From contig CAVSHN010000008.1 in assembly GCA_963727755.1 (NCBI GenBank), positions 62,001-126,000 of the forward strand: a stretch of DNA of 64,000 bases, in the 5' to 3' direction. A program made the position numbers and the translations under genes. Below are positions 1 to 7,977 of the stretch, piece by piece (positions within the stretch are counted from its first letter, which is position 1; every line of letters starts with the position of its first letter). This DNA comes from DASYAN01 sp963727755 (lineage in GTDB: Bacteria > Chloroflexota > Ktedonobacteria > Ktedonobacterales > Ktedonobacteraceae). The notes below the pieces were generated by a model. That model was not told the origin of the DNA, did no database searches, and saw only the letters and a program-made list of their open reading frames with translations.

Positions 1-76
1 GGGCAGAAGTATTTTCCTTGAGGAGATTGATTGCGTCTTGAAGGGGGAAATATCGTCTTCAGAAGTAGGAGGGAAT

Positions 77-325
77 ATGTGCGTTCTTGAAATTAAAAGG
101 GACTTTACTACGATTATCAATACACTGACGGATGATGAAGATAATCTAGAGAACAGGTGTGTAATTGAAACGGAGGAACTCAAAAATTTGATCCTCAGGC
201 TTGGCTCCCACTTCGTCAGCTTGCATACCAAACAAAGGGATACAGATTCGATCCATCGCATTCCTGCATCGACCACCGATCCATCGCTGGTGAGCAATGA
301 ATTGTCAACGGATGCTTGGACTTGA
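77..325 (+). CDS. small hypothetical protein
   Basis: About 82 residues, no family recognised. A TTG at 38 opens the same frame, but the ATG at 77 is preferred because AGGAGGG lies just upstream (67-73). The product is acidic in its first half (DDEDNLEN) and has no membrane segment or motif I can name. The end overlaps the start of the next gene by 10 bases, so the two may be translationally coupled, or they may be two pieces of one frameshifted gene. Function unknown. Confidence 0.4.
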   Translation: MCVLEIKRDFTTIINTLTDDEDNLENRCVIETEELKNLILRLGSHFVSLHTKQRDTDSIHRIPASTTDPSLVSNELSTDAWT

Positions 326-567
326 CCCCAATTCGAGAGTTCACTCCAGAAGAAATACAAGCCCTGCGTGAACGTGAGCAAGTGAGCCGAACAGTTTTTG
401 CCCATTATCTTAATGATGACGATCGCACATGGGATGAGCTTCTTGCTCACCCTGAGTCTGACGCGTTTCTTGCAAGGCTTGGTCAAAAAACAAGAGCTGA
501 TATTGCTGCGAGTCGGGTAAAAGAATGGGTACCAAGAGGAAGCATTGAAGCTCTCTTTCAATCATGA
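316..567 (+). CDS. small HTH/antitoxin-like protein
   Basis: The 83-residue product begins with a segment (residues 7-27, EEIQALREREQVSRTVFAHY) that resembles the helix-turn-helix entry of NadS/HigA-type antitoxins. The usual second half of such an HTH (a WExGxRxPxG-like stretch) is missing and is replaced by a different acidic helical segment (TWDELLAHPESDAF). It may therefore be a hybrid or decayed antitoxin. The start is a TTG inside the end of the upstream gene. No toxin partner is visible. Antitoxin-like identity is an inference from the first third only. Confidence 0.45.
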   Translation: MDLTPIREFTPEEIQALREREQVSRTVFAHYLNDDDRTWDELLAHPESDAFLARLGQKTRADIAASRVKEWVPRGSIEALFQS

Positions 568-600
568 GTTGACGAATATAATCGCTTGATATGAAAAATT

Positions 601-1206
601 ATGCATTCCGCACTCATCCCAGTAAAATCCCTCCACACAGCTAAAAGCCGCCTAGCGCCCCACCTGACACAAACACAAAGAGTCACGCTCGTACTTAACA
701 TGCTTCACCATATAATTTACATTTTGCAAGCAAGTAATGTTTTAGACCGTATTTCAGTCGTCAGCTCAGATCAACACGTCTTAGAGCAAGCGCAGGCATG
801 GGGAGCGCATGCCCATATCGAAGAAGAGGCGGGACATAATCCCGCACTCACAGCAGCCGCAAAACGAGAAATCGCTGCAGGATCTACAGCATTACTCACC
901 ATCTCCGCGGATCTCCCTTTCCTACAAGTCTGCGATATCCATGGCATGATCGAGCAATCCAAGCAGCATGCCATCGTTCTTGCGCCTTCACACGAGCGCA
1001 CTGGAACAAATGCGCTACTAGTGCGTCCACCGCTAGCATTACCTTATACCTTTGGTCCAGGCAGCTTACAACGCTATCTCTCAGAAAGCTGTACACGACA
1101 ACTGAGTAGTCACCTGTATACTAGTATTGGTCTGGCATCAGATATTGATACAATTGACGATTTAGCTAGTTTTCAGCATTATTGCTGTGATACACCCATA
1201 ATATGA
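601..1206 (+). CDS. cofC: CofC-type 2-phospho-L-lactate guanylyltransferase
   Basis: A 201-residue nucleotidyltransferase of the CofC/FbiD family. It joins GTP to 2-phospholactate (or phosphoenolpyruvate in actinobacterial relatives) to make the activated side-chain donor for coenzyme F420 in the cytoplasm. Seen in the sequence: the N-terminal IPVKSLHTAKSRLAP (residues 6-20), GHNPALTAA (78-86), the metal-binding SADLPFL (102-108), GTNALLVRPP (135-144) and FGPGSLQRYL (151-160), all in family order. Length is normal for the family. No other F420 gene lies nearby, so it appears as a stand-alone gene. The ribosome site before ATG 601 is weak. Confidence 0.85.
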   Translation: MHSALIPVKSLHTAKSRLAPHLTQTQRVTLVLNMLHHIIYILQASNVLDRISVVSSDQHVLEQAQAWGAHAHIEEEAGHNPALTAAAKREIAAGSTALLTISADLPFLQVCDIHGMIEQSKQHAIVLAPSHERTGTNALLVRPPLALPYTFGPGSLQRYLSESCTRQLSSHLYTSIGLASDIDTIDDLASFQHYCCDTPII

Positions 1207-1324
1207 TCCCTATTTGGCAAGACACCATCATTTGTCCCTCTATCCCTCTTGTCATCTTTCCCCTCGTCCTCTATTCTTCACATAGAGAGAAACTTCCGCA
1301 AATAGCCACCGAGGAACAAAAGAA

Positions 1325-2770
1325 ATGAAAGATGCTGCCAAGAGCCCAGGGAAAATAGTCGTCCGTATCAGTTTTGCTTTCATATTGACCCTTATTGGCT
1401 TCTGCATCATCTCTCTGAACCAACACCACATCGCTCGGGCCGCAGAAGCGCATATTGCTCACGCGTCATTGGCGACTCTTCACCATCTTGCATCCATGCG
1501 CTCTTCGACAGAGACTTCTCTAGCTCACCGTGCTGATGCTCCCAACCCCACCATCATTAACAGCCAGTGGTACTGTCAGCCACCATATATGCCAATCTCT
1601 CACCAAACAAGCAAGGACTTTCATGGGGTTGTTAACTTTTCGCTGACTTGTGTTAGGAGAAATTTATCGTTCCCTTGTTCGGACACGCGTGGGCAAAGAG
1701 GCAAACTCGAGCCTGCTGAGGCTATCATTAAACGAGACTGGTTATCTGGTGATAGTCCTACTTCTACAAGGCCAAGAGCAGCACGTCAAGCAGGACATAT
1801 TGGTTATACCTATCCAGAAGATACCTACACATCCCCAGAAATATCTGCCCTCTTTGGATATATGCAGGCTCTCGCATTTTTCATGTTGATACCATCGATA
1901 GTCCTACTGGGATACAGTTTCTTATTCAAAGCAACGAGCTTCCGTTATGCAGGCTCTCTTGAAGGGCTCTCGCGTGTCCTGCTGGGAGGTCTAGCTATTG
2001 CTGTCAGCTTCGCTTTGGTCAAAATGCTGATCAATTTAGAAACATCCGTATCTACTGGCATCGTCCAATTGCATGCTGAATTCCCCTACCCGCGAACCGT
2101 CGTCAATCACATATCGGTACCCTACACGCTTGCCACCGAGCCTCCTAAACGCTTCCCCCTCTCATATCGGGGACTAGTTGTGCCAATGAGCCGATGGGGA
2201 TGTGCCGCTAATGACTTCATTGGCATTTTCTCAACACAATTTATCACAAACGGTATTGCATCAGTTATTCCGCTAATGGGAGATTTTGCCCATCTCGCGG
2301 GAAAATCAACAAACATCACTGATCTGACCAGCCGTGTTGGCGAAATGACCATAGCGGTGCTCTCAGCCCTATTATGGGCACAAGTATTTGGGCGCATTAT
2401 CGCCCTCAACTACTACATTCTGACAGCGCCTCTCTCGTTTGGTTGTTGGGCTATGCCGGGGGGGATAGGCCAAAGAGTTGTGGGCCTTTGGTTCAAAGGG
2501 TTTTTCAGTGTGCTCTTTGCTCAGGTACTGCAAATATTTATTCTCACCACGCTTCCACTAATCTTACCAACTCTACCGCAAATTCCCGCTAGTAGCGTAG
2601 GTATCATGCAAGGCTTCCTAGTAGAATTTCCGCCTATCCTGACACTATGCGTTACGCTAATGGCGCCATCATTGATCGGGGCCTCTGCCAGCAAAGTGCT
2701 TGGAACGGCAGGCTCAATGGCAGGCCAAACGCTTGTCGTACTTGGAACGGCAGCCTCTCAAGCGAAGTAA
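1325..2770 (+). CDS. multi-pass membrane protein, possibly TrbL/VirB6-like
   Basis: A 481-residue protein with a GAGGAA ribosome site before ATG 1325. It has an N-terminal hydrophobic segment (about 12-30), a long polar extracytoplasmic stretch, then several membrane helices (about 178-205, 212-235, 345-375, 390-415) and a small-residue-rich hydrophobic end (430-480, rich in G, A and S). The arrangement (late cluster of helices with a Trp-containing loop and a Gly/Ala-rich tail) recalls TrbL/VirB6 inner-membrane components of type IV secretion, but no other conjugation gene is present here. The family assignment is tentative; membrane location is clear. Confidence 0.55.
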   Translation: MKDAAKSPGKIVVRISFAFILTLIGFCIISLNQHHIARAAEAHIAHASLATLHHLASMRSSTETSLAHRADAPNPTIINSQWYCQPPYMPISHQTSKDFHGVVNFSLTCVRRNLSFPCSDTRGQRGKLEPAEAIIKRDWLSGDSPTSTRPRAARQAGHIGYTYPEDTYTSPEISALFGYMQALAFFMLIPSIVLLGYSFLFKATSFRYAGSLEGLSRVLLGGLAIAVSFALVKMLINLETSVSTGIVQLHAEFPYPRTVVNHISVPYTLATEPPKRFPLSYRGLVVPMSRWGCAANDFIGIFSTQFITNGIASVIPLMGDFAHLAGKSTNITDLTSRVGEMTIAVLSALLWAQVFGRIIALNYYILTAPLSFGCWAMPGGIGQRVVGLWFKGFFSVLFAQVLQIFILTTLPLILPTLPQIPASSVGIMQGFLVEFPPILTLCVTLMAPSLIGASASKVLGTAGSMAGQTLVVLGTAASQAK

Positions 2771-2791
2771 TGAAGTGTAAAACTATTCCTA

Positions 2792-3502
2792 TCAAGAAGC
2801 ATTCCAAAAATTCCCAGAATTTTGATTATAATTTTGATTATTAATTTGATTATAAAAATATGGATTATTATTTCCATAATTATTCGAATGTCTATTATCT
2901 TCGTCATCTCTCGAATATCCACTATCCCCTCCCCAATTCCAGATTGATTGCCACCAACTCTTCTTATCTGCATCATCCGTATCCCCCAATCCAGTCTTGA
3001 AGTCATGGATCTGCTTTCCCATCTCCAGACTACGCGATATACCATAGGGAGTATTGCCAAATTTTTCATTATTAGTAATGTACCATATACCATCTTTACC
3101 TTTAAACTGACATATATCTTTAAGATTTATTATTTTCAGATTGCCTTGATCCCTACTTTCCTCCAGAACTCTCAATGCCTCACCATCTAAATCAACCATT
3201 GTTGCTTTTTTCATTCCCTCCTTTTTTCCTGGTCCTTTCTTATCATTAGTAAAGTAGTACGTCTCGCGACCATTGCGATCTATACACTTAAAGACATACT
3301 TTGGCGGCATAAAACAGTATTTGATTTCCTTAGGCTTTTCCTCTTGTTGGATATCTAATCCTAATCCTTTCATGATCTCACCTTCTAACTTCTCACCTAT
3401 CACTCTACCGATTTTAATAGGCAATTCTTTTTCCTCGACTAGTTTTTCCAATCGTTGCTTTGCTTCCTTCAAGCTAATTTCCTTAAATCCTTTTGAATTC
3501 AA
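2792..3502 (-). CDS. hypothetical protein with Asn/Tyr-rich C-terminus
   Basis: 236 residues, no family recognised. The N-terminal half is charged and helical. The middle carries motifs of the type YVFKCIDRNGRETYYF and KGKDGIWYITN, which resemble recurring segments in the larger upstream gene. The last 40 residues are rich in Asn, Tyr, Gly and Gln (NNYGNNNPYFYNQINNQNYN), a low-complexity, prion-like composition. Its start overlaps the end of the upstream gene by 20 bases, so the pair is probably co-translated. Coding DNA is markedly A+T-richer than the neighbours, which suggests transfer from elsewhere. Function unknown. Confidence 0.6.
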   Translation of the reverse strand: MNSKGFKEISLKEAKQRLEKLVEEKELPIKIGRVIGEKLEGEIMKGLGLDIQQEEKPKEIKYCFMPPKYVFKCIDRNGRETYYFTNDKKGPGKKEGMKKATMVDLDGEALRVLEESRDQGNLKIINLKDICQFKGKDGIWYITNNEKFGNTPYGISRSLEMGKQIHDFKTGLGDTDDADKKSWWQSIWNWGGDSGYSRDDEDNRHSNNYGNNNPYFYNQINNQNYNQNSGNFWNAS

Positions 3503-6500
3503 GCCTTTTTAATTCCTGTTTATTCTCAGCAAACATGAGATTCTTATCATCGTCCACAGCAGCGTAAAGTTCACTCCAATCTTTCCAATGCTTACCAACA
3601 TAGATTGGTTTAGTGATCTTGGCGTGCAAAAAATCCTTTGCGGTAAGCAAGTTACTCAACTCACATGCATGGTGGTATTCGCGCAGAAGATTACCGCTTC
3701 TTACATTTTCTGGCTCACCTGCCTTGCGTTCTGTTTTCGATTTTGGGTTTGGTTGCCATTCCCCTATTATTTCATTAGTAGCCTCATCTATTTTCCCTTT
3801 CATATGCTTTTCCATTTTTGATTGTTCCACCATTGTGATCGTCTTAGTATCGCCGCTCTGAGTAGTTATTGTTAATTCGCCATCTTTCTTTCCTATAGCT
3901 TCTTTGATCGCGTTGATCAGAGCATCCATAGAATATTTTGAACCTTCTTGAGCTTCCACTTTCGTTGGAGTTCCATTATTAACTTCTTTTATACTTATAC
4001 TACTTATCTTGTCTATTCCTCCACAATGTTTTGCAATACGCTCCGCCATACGCCTCGGATTCTCAGTAGCTTCGAATTGATCCCCAATTTTATAATACCG
4101 AATACTCCCCCACGACTCAAGTTTGACATCTTTATCCCCACAGATACTCTCATCGCCCAACCGTGCATTCAAATTCTTTGCAAACTCCTTAACTTTCTTT
4201 TTCTCTAGCTTTAGCAGATCTGTAGCACTAATACGTCTACATACCATTTTAGTAGACTTACCTCCTATTGTACCATCATACTCAATTGTCTCTTGCACAC
4301 CAATATTTTTTAGATCCTCTACAGTACTAACTTTATCAAGACCAAATCTCACCTCAATTTCGCTATTCGCCTTACTTGTTTCTGCAAATACCCCAAGAGT
4401 GCCTTTATTTTCTTCCGGCTCTTTCACCTCATAAGCATAGAAGCTTTCATAATTTATTTTATCCATCGCATACAACTCCATAATTGCCGCTTCTACCATC
4501 TTTTTGTGTGTCTCTTCCAACCCAAGATGTTCTATACCGACTTTCTGTTCATACAGCGTGAGGTTACAACTTTTGGTAGTATCATTTAGCTTAGCTAACT
4601 CACTGGAAAGCTGCGAGAAACCGGGCTTTTCTTTGTACTTTTCTGCCAACTTTGCGAGCTGATCAGCTGTAAAGAATTTCGTATTGACGTCCGTCCCCAT
4701 CCCAAGAATTTCTCTCAATTTCTTAACATTGTTGTCATCTTGAGCACCGTCACCGACGCTAAGCATATAGCCACTTTTCAACTCCTCGCCAAAAATCTCT
4801 TGGTGATCTTTTTTCATTTTACCAATCTTTGGGTCTTCATCAATCTTCTTATCTCCTTCACCCCCCTTACCTCCATCAGCTTTCTTACCTCCATCTCCAT
4901 CATCCTTCTTACCTCCATCATTCTCCTTACCCCCTTCGCTATTAAGATCTTGCTTCGGCTCACTTAGATTTTTGAGTTTCTGGTATGCATCACTCAATCC
5001 AACAGCCTCAACATTAGCATTGTCGCCCCACTTCGCTATATCTGCCTCTTTTACATAATCTTCCCTGTTTGGATCGCTGCGGCATTGATTCCTAGCTTTT
5101 CTGAGATCATTTTCCTTAAGTTCTTGCTCTGTCGTAATATAGACCTTCTCATTAAACTTATGGGCATAAAGCTGCAGTGTACCATTAGCATCAGGCTTGA
5201 TATCAACACCAGTGAGATCTTTATAGCACTTATTCACCTCCTCACTTAGCTTCTTCCAACAACCCTCTATATCTTTTGTCTCCTTATATAAGTCATAGCG
5301 CGTCAATTCAACAGTTTCATCTTTACTAAATTTAAATTCCTCTCCGCCCTTAATTCTTTTCTCAATATTTTCACCTTTGCTACACTCAATCCATTCACCA
5401 CTTTCATCTTCCATAAATATTTCATTATGTTTGTTTTTAAAAGCCGCAAAATTCCTATAGCACCTTATAACTTCTCCACTATCATTACAATATTCTATAA
5501 AGCCATCTCCTATATCCTTGATTCCTGAATTATCAGATTTTGGCGTTGCCAATCCTCCATCCCCACTCTGAGATGGTGATGCAGCAATTCTAAGGCTAAA
5601 GGCATCTCCTGACCCAAAGATAGCCTTTGCAGCATTTTGTTTGCACTTCTCTAGTGAGTGTATCCCATCTTCCAGAGCTTTGTTTACGTCACCCAATGTC
5701 TCAAGTCTTTTTACTTGATCTTGCTTATCATCAAAGAAACCCTTCCCTTTCCCAAGCATAGCTGCTAAGCCATCCGGGGAGGTAGCAACATAGACCTTAT
5801 CATCATAATCAAACCTACGGAATTGTTGGCCATTCAAATTGTCCAGCATATTATCACTGATATTAATGAAACCAAGCTTACCCATATTTTCTTTTATACT
5901 AACTTTCATCTTATCTGTTAGCGCTGCTAATTCCTTACTTGCATCTATCAAGCCAAGCTTCTCCACACTATAGATCGGCGGTTGCCCCTCATTTTCCCCA
6001 TTTTTAACAATCTCAAGCTTGCCATCTTCCACATTACAGCTCATGCCATCAACAGTCCATTTTCCTTTTCCCCTTTCTTTAAAAGTTTTAATTATGTCTT
6101 CTACATTATTAAACTTATATTCTCCCAATTTATTTGTTACACTATTTAGATCACATTCAACGTCGTCACTTTGACCTTTAACCGTAATCTTATAAATTCC
6201 GTCTTTATCCTTATATTGATCACCAAAGATTCCCTTAGCTTTTCCTTCTACATTACCTTTCAAAAACTCTACTTTCTCTTTTAGATTTTCCGCTGTATCT
6301 TTCAACGAAATAAATTTTATCTCATATTCACTATTAGTACCATTCTCACCAGACTCGCCACCCGCTTTCTCAGCATCAACCTTATTCCTTAAGCTGATTT
6401 CTGTCTCTGTAATAATTGCTTTCTCTTTCAGTTCATTTATCAAATCTTTCAGCTCCCCGGCAGTATAAATTTCACGATTGGGCTGAGTCTCATCGAACAG

Positions 6501-7166
6501 AGTCTCACTAGCATCAACAAACCTAACGACCTCGCAGCGATAAATCTTACCACCCAATTTACGTCCAGATAGTTGTTGCTCATATTCTCTTATCTCATCT
6601 ATTACCGTATTTTTCTCTTCTTCCAGTATTTCTACTTTACGATCCAAATCTTCAACCACTTTTATCTTAAAAGTTCTTTCCTTACTGTTGTCATCAAATT
6701 TAACTTCAACACACTTCTTACTCTCCAAATCTTCTTTAGTTTGTTCACCGTAACTTTGCTTAAATTTTTCAAAAAAACTTGTCTCATTTTCAAAAATGTA
6801 GGGAATATGATTAAATTCACAGATAAAGGAATTTTTGCGTCCATAGATATCACTTGCAATACCATCTAGATCTTTTTGCTTTTCTTGCTCTCTTTTATCA
6901 TTTTCATCTTTAAATTTAGAAATGTCGGGAACTTCATTATATCTGTTATTTTGAGCAATAAAATTACGAAGACTGTCCATAGCTGGATTTGCGAAACGTA
7001 CACCTGTTTCTGTTACATCAGGTCTATTTCCAGCAAACGAAGATGATGAGGGATTATCACTTCTATTATTATTAGAGTACAAAAATTCATGGTGGCTAGA
7101 TGAGGTAGGATTCTCGGGTTGCTTTACTTCAGGCTGTTCTACTTTAGACTGCTCTACTTTAGGCAT
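3483..7166 (-). CDS. large acidic repeat-containing protein of unknown function
   Basis: About 1,227 residues from ATG 7166 (AAAGGA nine bases upstream); a GTG at 7208 would add 14 residues. The N-terminus has a short tandem repeat (KVEQSKVEQPEVKQPE) and a Ser/Asn-rich disordered stretch. The body is highly charged and contains loosely recurring motifs of the type aromatic-x3-D/N-x-VY-I/V-T followed by EL and a helix, for example YDDKVYVATSPDGL, FNEKVYITTEQELKE and KNLMFAENKQELKR. A Lys/Asp/Gly-rich linker lies near 4815-4935. No signal peptide, membrane helix or catalytic motif is recognisable. It is A+T-rich and overlaps the next gene. Possibly a large structural or adhesive intracellular protein; unproven. 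Confidence 0.6.
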   Translation of the reverse strand: MPKVEQSKVEQPEVKQPENPTSSSHHEFLYSNNNRSDNPSSSSFAGNRPDVTETGVRFANPAMDSLRNFIAQNNRYNEVPDISKFKDENDKREQEKQKDLDGIASDIYGRKNSFICEFNHIPYIFENETSFFEKFKQSYGEQTKEDLESKKCVEVKFDDNSKERTFKIKVVEDLDRKVEILEEEKNTVIDEIREYEQQLSGRKLGGKIYRCEVVRFVDASETLFDETQPNREIYTAGELKDLINELKEKAIITETEISLRNKVDAEKAGGESGENGTNSEYEIKFISLKDTAENLKEKVEFLKGNVEGKAKGIFGDQYKDKDGIYKITVKGQSDDVECDLNSVTNKLGEYKFNNVEDIIKTFKERGKGKWTVDGMSCNVEDGKLEIVKNGENEGQPPIYSVEKLGLIDASKELAALTDKMKVSIKENMGKLGFINISDNMLDNLNGQQFRRFDYDDKVYVATSPDGLAAMLGKGKGFFDDKQDQVKRLETLGDVNKALEDGIHSLEKCKQNAAKAIFGSGDAFSLRIAASPSQSGDGGLATPKSDNSGIKDIGDGFIEYCNDSGEVIRCYRNFAAFKNKHNEIFMEDESGEWIECSKGENIEKRIKGGEEFKFSKDETVELTRYDLYKETKDIEGCWKKLSEEVNKCYKDLTGVDIKPDANGTLQLYAHKFNEKVYITTEQELKENDLRKARNQCRSDPNREDYVKEADIAKWGDNANVEAVGLSDAYQKLKNLSEPKQDLNSEGGKENDGGKKDDGDGGKKADGGKGGEGDKKIDEDPKIGKMKKDHQEIFGEELKSGYMLSVGDGAQDDNNVKKLREILGMGTDVNTKFFTADQLAKLAEKYKEKPGFSQLSSELAKLNDTTKSCNLTLYEQKVGIEHLGLEETHKKMVEAAIMELYAMDKINYESFYAYEVKEPEENKGTLGVFAETSKANSEIEVRFGLDKVSTVEDLKNIGVQETIEYDGTIGGKSTKMVCRRISATDLLKLEKKKVKEFAKNLNARLGDESICGDKDVKLESWGSIRYYKIGDQFEATENPRRMAERIAKHCGGIDKISSISIKEVNNGTPTKVEAQEGSKYSMDALINAIKEAIGKKDGELTITTQSGDTKTITMVEQSKMEKHMKGKIDEATNEIIGEWQPNPKSKTERKAGEPENVRSGNLLREYHHACELSNLLTAKDFLHAKITKPIYVGKHWKDWSELYAAVDDDKNLMFAENKQELKRLEFKRI

Positions 7167-7392
7167 ATCATTTTTTCCTTTATTCCAAAAAAAATCACTT
7201 CTTATCACAAACGCTTCAAGACTGCACTATCTCAACCTACAAATTGCCATCCTACATTCAAGCAAATCAAGCCACCCACTCATAATAGCAGCAGCCTACA
7301 TGCTCTCATAGCAGCCCCGTCCAGGCATATTGCCAACTAGAGCCACCCTAATAGATAAAGGATACCTGATCAAGGATAAGTTTTTCAAGCCA

Positions 7393-7440
7393 AAAAAGGG
7401 ACATCTTGGCAGGAAAAAGGGACATTTTCACCATGTCCCT
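7393..7440. repeat. AAAAAGGGACAT direct repeat with palindrome
   Basis: AAAAAAGGGACAT occurs at about 7392-7404 and again at 7414-7425. The second copy forms an inverted repeat with ATGTCCCT at 7433-7440 (AGGGACAT, seven-base loop, ATGTCCCT). Such runs occur at insertion-sequence ends, but no transposase gene is next to it. Confidence 0.4.
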
Positions 7441-7870
7441 ACCAGATGGGAAGAGACCTTCCCCAGACAACCTCTCACCCTGATGCTATATAGACTGTAT
7501 GACCTTACTTATCACGCGAAACCAAATACAAATAGAACTATCGTACTATTGCAACTCATCCTTTTATATGTTATCATTGATCATAGTGGATGCAGGGATG
7601 GCGAATGGTTCCAAACTGTTTCAAGTATCACCAGACCATTCCCATTCATCTTGCCACATCATTTTATCAACCCTGTAGATCAATCAATTCGTTGAAGATA
7701 TAAGATAATCGGTGAAGGAACAATGTCTCATTCGCATGATGCAGGAAAAAAGCGGGTCAATATCACCCTTCAAGCCTTCCTCTCCCCTAGCATATCCAGC
7801 TATCCTGCTCGCACGCACTGGCCTGCCACTTGTGCATTTTGGCACCCAATAGACCAATGGTATCCAGTCC

Positions 7871-7977
7871 TGTCATCGCTCACCCATCTTGCCTGCAAAA
7901 ATGGCATGACTTGATTTTCATTTGATGGCATGTGATTTGAGATATATCTTCATCATACATGTTAAAGGGAGAAGATT
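7871..7977 (+). promoter_or_regulatory. leader of kinase gene 1, duplicated upstream of kinase gene 2
   Basis: These 107 bases, from TGTCATCGCTCACCC to GGGAGAAGATT, recur with few changes and the same length at 10131-10237 ahead of the second kinase gene. Both copies end in the same ribosome site, GGGAGAAG. Promoter and leader were therefore duplicated together with the coding region. No clear -35/-10 pair is assigned. Confidence 0.5.

Larger units (their letters stand above)
7167..7977. other. gene-poor interval upstream of the kinase genes
   Basis: About 800 bases with no convincing gene; the short open frames lack ribosome sites, family signals and sensible composition. It holds the upstream region of the large minus-strand gene, a pair of AAAAAGGGACAT direct repeats (listed separately) and the 107-base leader of the first kinase gene. 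Confidence 0.5.

Noticed and set aside
1650..2592. Overlapping short frames within the membrane-protein gene
   Set aside because: Alternative frames of the 481-residue gene without ribosome sites or family signals.
7330..7914. Two open frames upstream of kinase gene 1
   Set aside because: No ribosome sites, no family signal and composition unlike neighbouring genes; part overlaps the duplicated leader.
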